Assembly (NCBI RefSeq): GCF_900105835.1
Contig: NZ_LT629783.1
Location: 1,054,001-1,118,000 of the forward strand
Length of the DNA: 64,000 nt
Origin: Pseudomonas fragi
GTDB lineage: Bacteria; Pseudomonadota; Gammaproteobacteria; Pseudomonadales; Pseudomonadaceae
Direction: 5' to 3'
Shown: one piece after another, positions 18,935 through 27,939 of the stretch
Position numbering within the stretch: the stretch's first letter is position 1
Layout of the letters: each line of letters starts with the position of its first letter
Program-made: the position numbers and the translations under genes
Notes under the pieces: model-generated
What the model was told of the DNA's origin: nothing
The model's database searches: none
Seen by the model: only the letters and a program-made list of their open reading frames with translations

Positions 18935-20284
18935 ATGAATGCCGACCATCAACACCACGCCAGCCAAGCCCCGACCGTCACCAGCCTGCAGGTAATCCCG
19001 GTGGCGGGCCATGACAGCATGCTGCTCAACCTCAGCGGCGCCCACGGCCCTTTCTTTACCCGCAATATCGTCATCCTCAAGGACAGCAGCGGCAATATCG
19101 GCGTGGGTGAAGTGCCCGGTGGCGAACGCATCCGCGAAACCCTCGAAGACGCCCGCAACCTGGTAGTGGGCCAGCCCATCGGCAATTACCAGAGCGTCCT
19201 CAATGCCATGCGCCGCACCTTCGCCGCCCGCGATTCGGCGGGCCGCGGCCTGCAAACCTTCGACCTGCGCATCACCATCCACGCCGTCACGGCAATGGAG
19301 GCCGCCCTGCTCGACCTGCTCGGCCAATTCCTGCATGTGCCGGTCGCGGCCTTGCTCGGCGAGGGCCAGCAACGGGAGGCGGTGAAGATGCTTGGTTATC
19401 TGTTCTATATAGGCGACCGGCAACACACCGACCTGGCCTACCGCAATGAAACCGACGGTGATGACTGGCAGCGTCTGCGCCATGAAAAGGCGCTGAGCCC
19501 TGAGGCCATTGTGCGCCTGGCAGAAGCCGCACAAGCCCGCTACGGCTTCAACGATTTCAAGCTCAAGGGCGGCGTACTGCGCGGCGCTGAAGAAATCGAA
19601 GCGGTGACGGCATTGGCCGAGCGCTTCCCCGCTGCCCGCATCACCCTGGACCCGAATGGCGCCTGGTCACTGAAAGAAGCCATCGCCCTGTGCCGTGATC
19701 AGCACAACGTGCTGGCCTATGCCGAAGACCCGTGCGGCGCCGAAAACGGCTATTCGGGGCGCGAAGTGATGGCTGAGTTCCGCCGCGCCACCGGCCTGCC
19801 TACGGCTACCAACATGATTGCCACTGACTGGCGCGAGATGGGCCACGCGATTCAGTCACAGGCCGTGGACATTCCCTTGGCCGACCCGCACTTCTGGACG
19901 ATGCAGGGCTCGGTACGCGTTGCGCAGATGTGCCACGAATGGGGCCTGACCTGGGGCTCGCACTCCAACAACCACTTTGATATTTCCCTGGCCATGTTTA
20001 CCCAGGTTGCGGCGGCAGCGCCGGGGGACATTACCGCCATTGATACCCACTGGATCTGGCAGGACGGCCAGCGCCTGACCCGCGAACCGCTGAAAATTAT
20101 CGACGGTCATATCAAGGTGCCAAGCAAACCCGGGCTTGGCGTGGATATCGACATGGACGCCGTGGCCAAGGCTCACGAACTGTACAAAGGCATGGGCCTG
20201 GGTGCGCGGGATGACAGCGTAGCCATGCAGTACATGATTCCCGGCTGGAAATACGACAACAAAAAGCCCTGCCTGGTGCGCTAA
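18935..20284 (+). CDS. gudD: Glucarate dehydratase
   Basis: A 449-residue member of the enolase superfamily (E. coli GudD has 446) that converts D-glucarate to 5-dehydro-4-deoxyglucarate. The family motif with the general base lysines is [13 protein letters not shown]; metal ligands lie in [19 protein letters not shown] and the following loop ([14 protein letters not shown]); the second base His is in [14 protein letters not shown]. All are present. It is transcribed with the upstream permease. The rest of the pathway is not in this window. Confidence 0.93.
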   Translation: MNADHQHHASQAPTVTSLQVIPVAGHDSMLLNLSGAHGPFFTRNIVILKDSSGNIGVGEVPGGERIRETLEDARNLVVGQPIGNYQSVLNAMRRTFAARDSAGRGLQTFDLRITIHAVTAMEAALLDLLGQFLHVPVAALLGEGQQREAVKMLGYLFYIGDRQHTDLAYRNETDGDDWQRLRHEKALSPEAIVRLAEAAQARYGFNDFKLKGGVLRGAEEIEAVTALAERFPAARITLDPNGAWSLKEAIALCRDQHNVLAYAEDPCGAENGYSGREVMAEFRRATGLPTATNMIATDWREMGHAIQSQAVDIPLADPHFWTMQGSVRVAQMCHEWGLTWGSHSNNHFDISLAMFTQVAAAAPGDITAIDTHWIWQDGQRLTREPLKIIDGHIKVPSKPGLGVDIDMDAVAKAHELYKGMGLGARDDSVAMQYMIPGWKYDNKKPCLVR

Positions 20285-20326
20285 ACCACCCACATGTTTA
20301 GCGTTAGCAAAAGCTTGATGACACAA

Positions 20327-20347
20327 CGTGGCCGGTAGCCGGCCACG
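20327..20347 (+). terminator. GC-rich hairpin after gudD
   Basis: CGTGGCCGG (20327-20335) pairs with CCGGCCACG (20339-20347) around a 3-base loop: a 9-bp perfect stem. No T run follows, so termination may need Rho or be partial. It lies between convergent gudD and the orphan gene at 20430. Confidence 0.45.
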
Positions 20348-20429
20348 ACGCCTCCTGTTCTGCACAGCGCCAGTCACTTGTTTGCCAGCGAAGTTATTGC
20401 GCTTCAGGGCAAGACGGGGTGATGTGTGG

Positions 20430-22310
20430 CTATCGTTCTTTGGCTAACTCATTTTGCAGCCTTAAAATAATACGCTCAATAACGCACGCTGAAACATTGT
20501 ACGAATCATCGCTCGGGTGTGAAGCAATCCAGCCCCTGCCTTGAAATAGATACATCAGCTCATCCAGGGTCATTGTTTGCTCTTCAAACTGGATCACTGT
20601 ATTTTTCTCGGACTCGAACAACGCCTTCAACGTTTGCGTTCGACCTTCACTCCAATACGCATTCGGTGTATCTGCGACCCCGTCCAGCGCCTTCTTGACA
20701 ATTCGCTCTTCCGGCAAAACAACATTACGGCCCGCAATATTTAAACCAAGTTCCTTACCCATCAACATGTCTTCACCGCCGGCCACCATGTAAGGCGGAT
20801 AAATCCCATCTGTCCATTGCCCACGAAATGGCGCCTTGATAGAGACAAACTGTTGAGCGGGCGAATTAAAGTCCTGCGCTTGGGGTGGGGATGTTTCCAT
20901 AAACGGTTTCGGGGGTGCTTGTCGCTCGGGATAGCCGATTCCATAACCAACAATCGGCTGCCGGGTTGCTGTGTGAATAGCGTCTATCTGGTTGCGTACG
21001 GCTGGGTTGGTGTGCCTGGTCTGCTCTGTTTTCACAACATCCTGATCGATCAGCATGATCCTTTCGGGCCGGTATGCCAGCGTATCCGCAAATGCCAATG
21101 CCGAGGCCCGGGCAGCCCCAAAGCCCGTCAACTTGCCACCGTCCCAGCCCACTAGGTGCAAGTTTGGATACTGCTCAAATACATCTTTCATCGTTGAGGC
21201 GTAGGCCGGGTAGTCAAGTTTGTGGACAAGAAGGTATACAGGTTCGGACCGGGAGCCGAGAACGCCTGTCATGTTTTTAGGATGCCAGGCCAGACTGTAG
21301 TTCTTGCGAAGTTCTGCATCGAGTTTACTGGCACTGCCGCCGCTGATGACCAGCGCTGGCACAGTGCTTTTACTCAACCAGGGGGCTTCAATACGAGGAG
21401 GCCTTATAAATGAAAACCAGCTGCCTGAACTGGGCACCCCCCTATCCATAGCCAGCGATCTGCAGACTTCAACGCGATTGTGCAGCACTGCATGCATGCT
21501 TTGCAGAACCTCTGCCCGGTTTTTAACCCTAGCGCCATTTAGCGGCAACTCAGGTACTTTGACCGGAGAGTATTTACAGGCAGGTCGTGTTTCAGGGTTA
21601 ACCCACAGAGGGTTGCACTGCACGCTGACAGGCACACTCGTCATGGTGCGTGCGCCGTTATTTACTGCAGTGGCAGGAGTGACGAAGCCCTGTCGCGCGG
21701 GTGATTGTTCGCCCTCTTGCCACACCCCTTCCAACAAGCTTCTTTGCTCAATAAGATTATGCGTCAACTCCTTTCGCAAAGCGCCAGCTTGATGATCACT
21801 GATCAACTCAGATGACACATCATCCCTGATGGCCAACAGCAACTTGAAGAAAGAATCATCACCCCAGGCCCGCCAGGTCTTCCCCTGAATAGATGCCGAG
21901 TAATTATTATTGCCGTCATGCGTGACTTCGATGCACTGATCGACCCGGTCACCGGGCAAAGACTGCATATCAGACCAACACTTTTGCTTGCCTGCAAAGA
22001 ACGCGGTGTACGGGCTTGTATCCGCATCATGTTTCCAGGCCAGGGCGGTCTTGACTGGCCAGCTTGCTGTGTTAACCAGCGCCAGGCTCAACAACTCAAG
22101 GGCACTCCCGTTTAATGCGCCGGGCGGTTCCTGTTCAAGTGCCTGGACGACGGCATCGAACTTGAGCTGAGTCAGCACAGATGACTTACGCGCAAAAATA
22201 CAGGTGTCAGGCAGAACGCTGCTCACTGCAGCCGTACATTGATTGCCGGGTGACACATGAGTGCGGCCGGGCTCATGTAAATTCGGAAGAGAGAGACTCG
22301 AAAGCAGCAT
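20430..22310 (-). CDS. Orphan 626-residue protein with GT-A glycosyltransferase-like motifs
   Basis: I do not recognise the family. The start at 22310 has AGGA eight bases upstream. Residues 1-300 have no motif I can name and contain several Cys and Pro. From about 355 the sequence reads like a nucleotide-sugar transferase fold: a beta strand PVYLLVHKLDYPAY; HLVGWDGGKLTGFGAARASA (385-404), resembling the GT2 loop with a conserved Arg; a DxD-like RIMLIDQDVV (417-426); and GGEDMLMGKELG (511-522), resembling the GT2 ED motif. No signal peptide or membrane helix is seen. It stands alone, flanked by a hairpin and an 800-base gene-free AT-rich stretch, which suggests transfer. A secreted effector or capsule-type enzyme are both conceivable; neither is shown. 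Confidence 0.6.
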   Translation of the reverse strand: MLLSSLSLPNLHEPGRTHVSPGNQCTAAVSSVLPDTCIFARKSSVLTQLKFDAVVQALEQEPPGALNGSALELLSLALVNTASWPVKTALAWKHDADTSPYTAFFAGKQKCWSDMQSLPGDRVDQCIEVTHDGNNNYSASIQGKTWRAWGDDSFFKLLLAIRDDVSSELISDHQAGALRKELTHNLIEQRSLLEGVWQEGEQSPARQGFVTPATAVNNGARTMTSVPVSVQCNPLWVNPETRPACKYSPVKVPELPLNGARVKNRAEVLQSMHAVLHNRVEVCRSLAMDRGVPSSGSWFSFIRPPRIEAPWLSKSTVPALVISGGSASKLDAELRKNYSLAWHPKNMTGVLGSRSEPVYLLVHKLDYPAYASTMKDVFEQYPNLHLVGWDGGKLTGFGAARASALAFADTLAYRPERIMLIDQDVVKTEQTRHTNPAVRNQIDAIHTATRQPIVGYGIGYPERQAPPKPFMETSPPQAQDFNSPAQQFVSIKAPFRGQWTDGIYPPYMVAGGEDMLMGKELGLNIAGRNVVLPEERIVKKALDGVADTPNAYWSEGRTQTLKALFESEKNTVIQFEEQTMTLDELMYLFQGRGWIASHPSDDSYNVSACVIERIILRLQNELAKER

Positions 22311-22617
22311 ACGATTATTCCTACGCTAAAGATTTGCTTCATCACCTCGCCGAAAAATGTGAGGCCTTCTTTATTCGCAGAGTCTGCCCTTTAGTTCCAT
22401 GTCGATCTCTGAGCACCCCACAACAAGGAGCCGCTGTCCATGCTCTTCAATGGCCACGAGTGGAGTATGACCAGGCGAATGCCCTTTGATTGACCCAAGC
22501 GCTAAACCAGCTCCCCTTTATCGCAGATGCGGTGCGAGCGCTGCCTGGTGCTGGCGGACGGGGCGATATCAGAAAACCTTACACACCTAAAATTGGATCC
22601 AATATCAAATTTCAGGC

Positions 22618-22655
22618 AAAAAAAAGCCCAAGTAGCTGATGGAAACTTGGGGCTT
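22618..22655 (-). terminator. Rho-independent terminator, minus strand
   Basis: AAGCCCAAGT (22624-22633) pairs with ACTTGGGGCTT (22645-22655), with one bulged base. Read on the minus strand the stem is followed by eight T (22618-22625 as A). It would stop transcripts from the SRPBCC/NIPSNAP genes some 470 bases upstream, or be a relic. Confidence 0.7.
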
Positions 22656-22864
22656 AAAAATGCATAAACCGTGGTAGGTGAACGCAGGGCGATCTTACCC
22701 TATCGTAACAATCAGTAACAAGTGATTCTGCACATTTTATTTCAAGGCAATACTGACCTAAGTCATTAAATAGCCACAGGTTTTAAGATTTTTTTGATTT
22801 TAAAGTGCCATCACTGCACGGAAGCTGGGTAGTTTCAACCCACTTTTGCGCTTGCATTTAATGT

Positions 22865-22950
22865 GCAAGCGAGCTTGCCTGCGATGGCATCGACGCGATT
22901 CAACTGAAATACCGCGCCGCTTGCATCGCGAGCAAGCCCGCTCCCACAGA
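22865..22950. repeat. REP doublet, copy A
   Basis: Two inverted REP units: GCAAGCGAGCTTGCCTGCGAT on the left, slightly degenerate, and the canonical ATCGCGAGCAAGCCCGCTCC on the right, about 65 bases apart. The right unit matches those at 30015-30103 and 31921-32014. Confidence 0.8.
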
Positions 22951-22964
22951 GTAAATATTCGGGG

Positions 22965-23086
22965 CTCACAGACCTCGCCGCCAAACAGGTCGGCCGCCTC
23001 GGGGTCGCAGTGCTTTTGATCTGCCTGCCCTCCCGGGAGGCCGAGAGTAGGTTTTGTGGAGTGGGTCGACCGGCATGGATGCCGGA
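22965..23086. repeat. Dispersed palindrome-rich repeat element, copy 2 (short)
   Basis: A shorter, diverged copy of 14940-15209. It keeps GGTCGGCCGCCTCG, CTTTTGATCT, CGGGAGGCCGAG and one hairpin, CCGGC (23070-23074) with GCCGG (23081-23085) around ATGGAT (23075-23080). It stops there: the second hairpin and the GCAAGCCTTTTTGG end of copy 1 are missing. Confidence 0.65.
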
Positions 23087-23125
23087 TATGTACCCGGTAT
23101 TGCAGTTAAAAGCACCGAGTACAAA

Positions 23126-23536
23126 TCAGCCGGCGAAATTGCCGCTCAGTGCCGCCAGCCCACCCTGATAGACCCCGGCAAACAGCTCTTCGGCAGTTTC
23201 AGTGCTCACACCTGCCGGGGTAAAACGGCCCGACCAGGTCACACGGGCGCCGTCGCCCAGGGCTTCAACGCGCAAGGTCGCCAGGTAGTCGGTCACCGGG
23301 AACGGCGCCTCGACAATGGAATAGCTATAGGTCTTGCCGGCATTGTCGAACGTTTGCAGGCGCTCAACGATCACCGTGCCATCCACGGTCTGCAGATGGC
23401 GCAAGCGCCCGCCTTCACCAGACTCGCTGGTAGCAACCAGGGGCAGCCAGTCCGGCAGCGAGTTGAAGCCTCCAATCAATTGCCAGACCTGATCGGCTGT
23501 GGCGGGAATATCAATAAATGCGGATGCAGTTGCCAT
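23126..23536 (-). CDS. SRPBCC-family protein (polyketide cyclase/MxaD-like)
   Basis: A 136-residue START/Bet v1-type fold: N-terminal strand ASAFIDIPATADQVWQLIGGFNSLPDWLP, a middle region with the typical GGRLRHLQTVDG and the helix at the C terminus (TAEELFAGVYQGGLAAL). Members bind hydrophobic ligands in a cavity; the ligand here cannot be told. It lies 35 bases after a NIPSNAP gene on the same strand and is probably cotranscribed. Confidence 0.8.
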   Translation of the reverse strand: MATASAFIDIPATADQVWQLIGGFNSLPDWLPLVATSESGEGGRLRHLQTVDGTVIVERLQTFDNAGKTYSYSIVEAPFPVTDYLATLRVEALGDGARVTWSGRFTPAGVSTETAEELFAGVYQGGLAALSGNFAG

Positions 23537-23560
23537 GGGGGCATGCCTCTTGGAAGAAGT

Positions 23561-23571
23561 GGGGGGGGGGG
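23561..23571. repeat. Run of 11 G
   Basis: Eleven consecutive G lie immediately after the TAA of the NIPSNAP gene (stop read on the minus strand at 23574-23572) and 25 bases before the SRPBCC start. On the coding strand it is a run of 11 C. Length variation here would change spacing, not frame, of the downstream gene. Confidence 0.9.
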
Positions 23572-23877
23572 TTACTCGAAAACAGGCCTGAAAAAACTGC
23601 GCTCATAACTCAAGATACAGCGATTATCTTCAGCCAGTTTAAACGCGGCAATGCACTCGGCATCGGTTTTTGAGCGCTCGCGGTAGTCTTCATAGGCTGC
23701 GAGGCTGGGGAAGGTAAACATGGCCAGGGCGATATTGTTGGCACCTTCCGAGGGCAGGAAGTAGCCATGATGCTGGCCGCCGAACTTCTCTACCAGCGGG
23801 ATCCAGACTTTGGCATAGGCCTCGAATTCGGCCAGTTGGTAAGGGTCAATCACGTAACGCAGGTAGCAGGTGATCAT
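23572..23877 (-). CDS. NIPSNAP-family protein
   Basis: A 101-residue protein with a single ferredoxin-like NIPSNAP/dimeric alpha-beta barrel domain: MITCYLRYVIDPYQLAEFEAY at the start, GGQHHGYFLPSEGANNIALA in the middle and LSYERSFFRPV at the end. Such proteins are small cofactor-free or chaperone-like proteins of mostly unknown role. It is the first gene of a two-gene unit with the SRPBCC gene. Start ATG 23877 lies 65 bases after the peptidase gene end. Confidence 0.85.
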   Translation of the reverse strand: MITCYLRYVIDPYQLAEFEAYAKVWIPLVEKFGGQHHGYFLPSEGANNIALAMFTFPSLAAYEDYRERSKTDAECIAAFKLAEDNRCILSYERSFFRPVFE

Positions 23878-23942
23878 CAGTGCATTCCACGGGGCGAAAG
23901 GAGATCGAGACTAATCTCCAGCCGCCCCGCGGGTCAATTCAC

Positions 23943-24902
23943 TCAACGTCGATGCAGGCAGTCGTCCTCAGCGTAAATGGCCGTGTGCAAACCGCCGTCA
24001 GCATCCAGCCAGGCGCGGTACATGCCCGGCGTATTGAAGCTCAGCACGGTCTCGCCAGCCGGTGTCACGGCGACCACGCCGCCGTTACCACCCAGTTCCT
24101 TGAGCTCGCCCTGCACCACTTGCTCGCAGGCGTCGGCCAGGCTTGAGCCCACCAGGCGAATGCGCGACGCAATGTTGTGGGCCACCACGGTGCGCATAAA
24201 GAACTCGCCGTGCCCGGTCGCCGATATCGCCGCGCTGCGGTCATCGGCCCAGGTGCCGGAGCCGATCAGCGGCGAGTCGCCCACCCGGCCATAGCGCTTG
24301 TTGGTGATGCCCCCCGTGGAGGTGGCCGCTGCCACATGCCCCTGGCTATCGAGGGCAACGGCCCCCACAGTGCCAAATTTTTTCTCCACGCCGCCCGGCT
24401 CCAGCAACACCGTCTCCGGTTGCTGCTGTTGCGCAGCCCACTGGCGACGACGCAACGGCGTGTCGTACCAGTCATTGCTGACATGTTCGAGACCCGCCTG
24501 CTCGGACAGGAACAAGTCTGCCCCGGCACCGGCCAGCAGCACATGCTCACTGTGCTCCAACACTGCCCGCGCACCGCAAATCGGGTTGCGCACATGATGC
24601 ACACCGGCCACGGCACCGGCTTCGCGGTTGGCACCGTTCATGATTGCCGCGTCCAGTTCATGGTCTCCGGCATGGGTAAACACCGCGCCTTTGCCGGCGT
24701 TGAACCAGGGGCACTCTTCCAGTTCAACCACACTGGCCTGAACCGCATCCAGGCTGCTACCGCCCTTTTCCAGGACATCGACCCCGGCCTTGAGCGCCTG
24801 CAGTAGTGCGGCGTGGATCGCCTGCTCGTCTTCGCAGGTCAAGACACCGGGCATCAGTACACCGGCACCGCCATGCAAGGCCATCGCAATGGATTGGGTC
24901 AT
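23943..24902 (-). CDS. iaaA: Isoaspartyl peptidase/L-asparaginase (Ntn hydrolase)
   Basis: A 319-residue plant-type asparaginase. It is made as a precursor that cleaves itself before the threonine in [15 protein letters not shown], which becomes the catalytic N terminus of the beta subunit. Other family segments are ALHGGAGV at the start, [15 protein letters not shown] and [14 protein letters not shown]. It hydrolyses isoaspartyl dipeptides and asparagine. The start overlaps by four bases the stop of the ABC ATPase gene, so it belongs to the aap-like transporter operon; imported peptides or Asn/Asp derivatives are likely its substrates. Confidence 0.92.
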   Translation of the reverse strand: MTQSIAMALHGGAGVLMPGVLTCEDEQAIHAALLQALKAGVDVLEKGGSSLDAVQASVVELEECPWFNAGKGAVFTHAGDHELDAAIMNGANREAGAVAGVHHVRNPICGARAVLEHSEHVLLAGAGADLFLSEQAGLEHVSNDWYDTPLRRRQWAAQQQQPETVLLEPGGVEKKFGTVGAVALDSQGHVAAATSTGGITNKRYGRVGDSPLIGSGTWADDRSAAISATGHGEFFMRTVVAHNIASRIRLVGSSLADACEQVVQGELKELGGNGGVVAVTPAGETVLSFNTPGMYRAWLDADGGLHTAIYAEDDCLHRR

Positions 24903-25675
24903 TGGGCATGCACTCCGTGATTGATTATCTGGCTCAAAAAACGTTGGGTTCGGGGAGACTCGGGGGCGGAGAAAAACCGCTCGGGGGGAGCTTCTTCAAC
25001 AATCTCGCCCTGGTCCATAAATACGATCCGGTCAGCCACCTTGCGCGCAAAACCCATTTCGTGGGTCACGCAGATCATGGTCATGCCTTCCTGGGCCAGA
25101 CCGGTCATCACGTCCAGCACTTCAGCGATCATTTCCGGGTCCAGGGCCGAGGTCGGTTCATCAAACAACATGACCTTGGGCTGCATGCACAGCGCCCGGG
25201 CAATGGCGATGCGCTGCTGCTGGCCACCGGACAACTGCGAGGGAAACTTGTTGGCGTGGTCGCGCATTTTGACCTTGTCCAGCAGGCCCAGCGCACGCTC
25301 GATGGCTTGCGCCTCGGGTACGCCCAGATTAGACGTCTGGGGCAAGGTGCAGTTTTTCAGCACGGTGAGGTGCGGGAACAGGTTGAAGTGCTGGAAACAC
25401 ATGCCCACCTGCCGACGAATACGCTCCAGGCCCCTGACACTGCCATTGAGTTCTTCGCCCAATACCTCGACCAACCCCTGCTGGTGCTGCTCCAGCTGGT
25501 TGATGCAGCGGATCAGGGTCGATTTGCCGGAACCCGAAGGCCCGCAGATCACCACTTTTTCGCCAGAGTGTACATCTAGGGAAATGTTCTTCAATACATG
25601 GGCATTGCCGAACCACTTGTTCAATTGTTCGATGCGCACCATTGCGGCGGCATCAGCCTTGGGTTTGCTGATCAT
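24899..25675 (-). CDS. aapP: Amino-acid ABC transporter ATPase (AapP/GlnQ type)
   Basis: A 258-residue ABC ATPase: Walker [11 protein letters not shown]-loop region [14 protein letters not shown], signature LSGGQQQR, Walker [13 protein letters not shown] and switch His in [10 protein letters not shown]. The family is polar amino-acid uptake (PAAT). It ends at the iaaA start and begins overlapping the permease gene upstream, with four-base overlaps at both ends. With two long permeases it fits the Aap general amino-acid layout; the exact substrate is not readable. Confidence 0.92.
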   Translation of the reverse strand: MISKPKADAAAMVRIEQLNKWFGNAHVLKNISLDVHSGEKVVICGPSGSGKSTLIRCINQLEQHQQGLVEVLGEELNGSVRGLERIRRQVGMCFQHFNLFPHLTVLKNCTLPQTSNLGVPEAQAIERALGLLDKVKMRDHANKFPSQLSGGQQQRIAIARALCMQPKVMLFDEPTSALDPEMIAEVLDVMTGLAQEGMTMICVTHEMGFARKVADRIVFMDQGEIVEEAPPERFFSAPESPRTQRFLSQIINHGVHAQ

Positions 25676-26769
25676 GAGCGGCTTTGCTCCATACGTTGTT
25701 CAAGGTGTCGGGCATAGCGCGACAGTGCAAAACAGATGACGAAGAAGTAGATCGCCAGGAAGACGTAGATTTCGTGGCCGTACTCAACCCATTCCGGGGC
25801 GACGGCGGTGCTCATGGCGATGCCTACGATGTCCAGCACACCCACGATCATCACCAGCGTGGTCTCTTTGAACAGGCCGATAAATTGCGTGAGCAAGGGC
25901 GCTATGGACTGCTTGAGCACTTGCGGCAGGATGATCTGGCCCATGGTTTTCCAGTAGCCGAAACCCAGCGCCATCGCCGCCTCGTACTGCCCCTTGGGCA
26001 GGTTCTGTAAACCGCCGCGCAAGGTCTCGGCCATATAGGCGGCCGTGAACAGGATCAGCACCAGCTGCACACGCAGCAGGATGTCGAAGGCCGAGTCCGG
26101 CGGCAGGAATAACTGGATCATCAGCGAGGCCATAAACAGCAGCGAGATCACCGGCACCGAGCGCACCAGCTCGATGTACAGCACGCAGAGCATGCGCACC
26201 ACGGGCAGTTTCGAGCGCCGCCCCAGAGCCAGCAAAATCCCCAGCGGCAGGGCAAAAATCATCCCTGCGGTGCCCAGGAACACCGTGACCAGCATGCCGG
26301 CGAATTTGGTCGAGGAGACCTCGGGCAAACCGGCACCGCCCTTGAGCAGCCACCACATCACAATCGGCAGCAACGCCAGATAAGCCAGCAGCAGGCGACG
26401 GTCCAGGCGCTTGAAAAACAGCAAGACAAACGCTGCCCCTGCCAGCACCAGGGCCAGGCTTACCCGCCACTGTTCAGCCTGCGGGTAGAAGCCGTATACG
26501 AACAGGTTCCAGCGCTGGGTTATCGGCAGCCAACAAGCGCCGGCGGGGTTGCAGTCCTTGGCGCTGCTGCCGACGAAGGTGGCATCAAATACCAGCCAGT
26601 TCAGTGCAGCGGGAATGCACCAGCACAGCAGTGCCAGTACGCTCAGGGTCAGCAGGCTGTGGCCCGGGCTGGGGAACAGGTGGCTGCGGCTCCAGGCCAG
26701 GGCACGCTGTAGCCGGGGCAAGCGCGGCGGTGCCAGCGGGACTGCCAGTGCCTGATTCATTGCGGTCAT
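25672..26769 (-). CDS. aapM: Amino-acid ABC transporter permease (AapM type)
   Basis: A 365-residue inner-membrane permease. The last 220 residues carry the HisM-type domain with the EAA loop ([23 protein letters not shown]). The long N-terminal part, with extra membrane segments and the periplasmic [16 protein letters not shown] stretch, is typical of AapM rather than of short PAAT permeases. It overlaps aapP by four bases and begins two bases after aapQ. Confidence 0.9.
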   Translation of the reverse strand: MTAMNQALAVPLAPPRLPRLQRALAWSRSHLFPSPGHSLLTLSVLALLCWCIPAALNWLVFDATFVGSSAKDCNPAGACWLPITQRWNLFVYGFYPQAEQWRVSLALVLAGAAFVLLFFKRLDRRLLLAYLALLPIVMWWLLKGGAGLPEVSSTKFAGMLVTVFLGTAGMIFALPLGILLALGRRSKLPVVRMLCVLYIELVRSVPVISLLFMASLMIQLFLPPDSAFDILLRVQLVLILFTAAYMAETLRGGLQNLPKGQYEAAMALGFGYWKTMGQIILPQVLKQSIAPLLTQFIGLFKETTLVMIVGVLDIVGIAMSTAVAPEWVEYGHEIYVFLAIYFFVICFALSRYARHLEQRMEQSRS

Positions 26770-26771
26770 GT

Positions 26772-27926
26772 TCAGTGCCCCCTCTGGCCAATACGGTGGT
26801 TATAGATATTCATCGCCAACGAGATCATCAGGCTGATTGCACAGTAGGTGCCCATCACCAGCGCGATGCATTCGATGGCCTGGCCGGTCTGGTTCAGGGT
26901 GGTGCCGCCGGTGGACGACACCAGTTCCATAAAGCCGATGACCACCCCCAGCGAGGAGTTCTTGACGATGTTCAGGTAGGTGTTGGTGATCTGCGGAATC
27001 ATCGGATAGATGGCCTGCGGCACGATCAACTGGCGCAGGGTGGTACCGGGTGTAAAGCCGAGTGCCCTGGCCGCTTCGTACTGGCCGCGCTGCACCGATT
27101 CAATCGCGCCACGCACGATCTCGGCGATGTAACTGGCGCTGTAGAACGACAGGGCCAGGCACAAGGCAAGCATTTCCGGTACCAGAGTGATCCCGCCCTT
27201 GAACCCGAAACCGCGCTGCACCGGCACTTCCCATTGCACATGGGCATCACTCAGGGCGTACACCAGCAAGGGCAGCAGCACCGCCCCGGCCAGCAGCGCG
27301 GGCCAGCGCCTGGAGGCAAAACCGCGCCACGGCCCGCGGGCTTCTTTCAAGCGGCAGAACATATAAGCCAGCAAGGTGCCCAGCAGCATCAGGAAGAGCC
27401 CCCAGCCGACCACACTGCCCTGCTCAAGCCACGGCAGGTTGAGACCGTTGTTGTTCAAAAACACCACACCAAACAGCGAGGCCGAGTGCTTGACCCCGGG
27501 CAGCGCCAGCACCAGCCCGTACCACCAGACCAGATGCACCACCAGCGGCACGTTGCGCAAAAATTCGATGCAGGTGCCGCTCAGACGCTTGATCAGCCAA
27601 TTGTCCGAGACGCGCGCCATGCCCAGCGCACCACCCAGCAGGGTCGCCAGGACAATGCTCAGCACCGACACCAGCAGGGTGTTGAGCAAGCCCACCAGAT
27701 AGGCGCGGGCATAGGTTGCATCCGGGGTGTAATCAATCAGCGAGAAGCTGATGTCATAGCCGGCGCGCTGGGACAAAAAACCGAACCCCGAGGCGATATT
27801 GAGGTTCTTCAGGTTCAGTGCGGCGTTGCTGGAGAGCAGATAAAACACTGCCGCAACCAGAGCCAGTACCAGCCCCTGCTGCAGCACGCTGGACAGGCGC
27901 AGGTTGGGCGAACGATGGGTCGACAT
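26772..27926 (-). CDS. aapQ: Amino-acid ABC transporter permease (AapQ type)
   Basis: A 384-residue permease, the partner of AapM. It has the N-terminal segment SFSLIDYTPDATYARAYLVG, FLRNVPLVVHLVWWYGLVLA, a long central insertion as in AapQ, and the EAA loop QYEAARALGFTPGTTLRQLI. About eight membrane segments are predicted. It lies 13 bases after the binding-protein gene and two bases before aapM. Confidence 0.9.
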   Translation of the reverse strand: MSTHRSPNLRLSSVLQQGLVLALVAAVFYLLSSNAALNLKNLNIASGFGFLSQRAGYDISFSLIDYTPDATYARAYLVGLLNTLLVSVLSIVLATLLGGALGMARVSDNWLIKRLSGTCIEFLRNVPLVVHLVWWYGLVLALPGVKHSASLFGVVFLNNNGLNLPWLEQGSVVGWGLFLMLLGTLLAYMFCRLKEARGPWRGFASRRWPALLAGAVLLPLLVYALSDAHVQWEVPVQRGFGFKGGITLVPEMLALCLALSFYSASYIAEIVRGAIESVQRGQYEAARALGFTPGTTLRQLIVPQAIYPMIPQITNTYLNIVKNSSLGVVIGFMELVSSTGGTTLNQTGQAIECIALVMGTYCAISLMISLAMNIYNHRIGQRGH

Positions 27927-27939
27927 GACAGTAATCCCC

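Larger units (their letters stand above)
22311..23125. other. Gene-free region
   Basis: About 815 bases without a credible gene; a 102-codon plus-strand frame at 22181-22489 overlaps the orphan gene and lacks coding character. It holds a minus-strand terminator (22618-22655), an AT-rich block (22690-22850), a REP doublet (22865-22950) and a second copy of the dispersed repeat (22965-23086). The content looks like accumulated debris at an insertion-prone site. Confidence 0.6.

Noticed and set aside
22181..22489. 102-codon plus-strand frame over the start of the orphan gene
   Set aside because: Overlaps the better-supported minus-strand gene, lacks a ribosome site and coding character.
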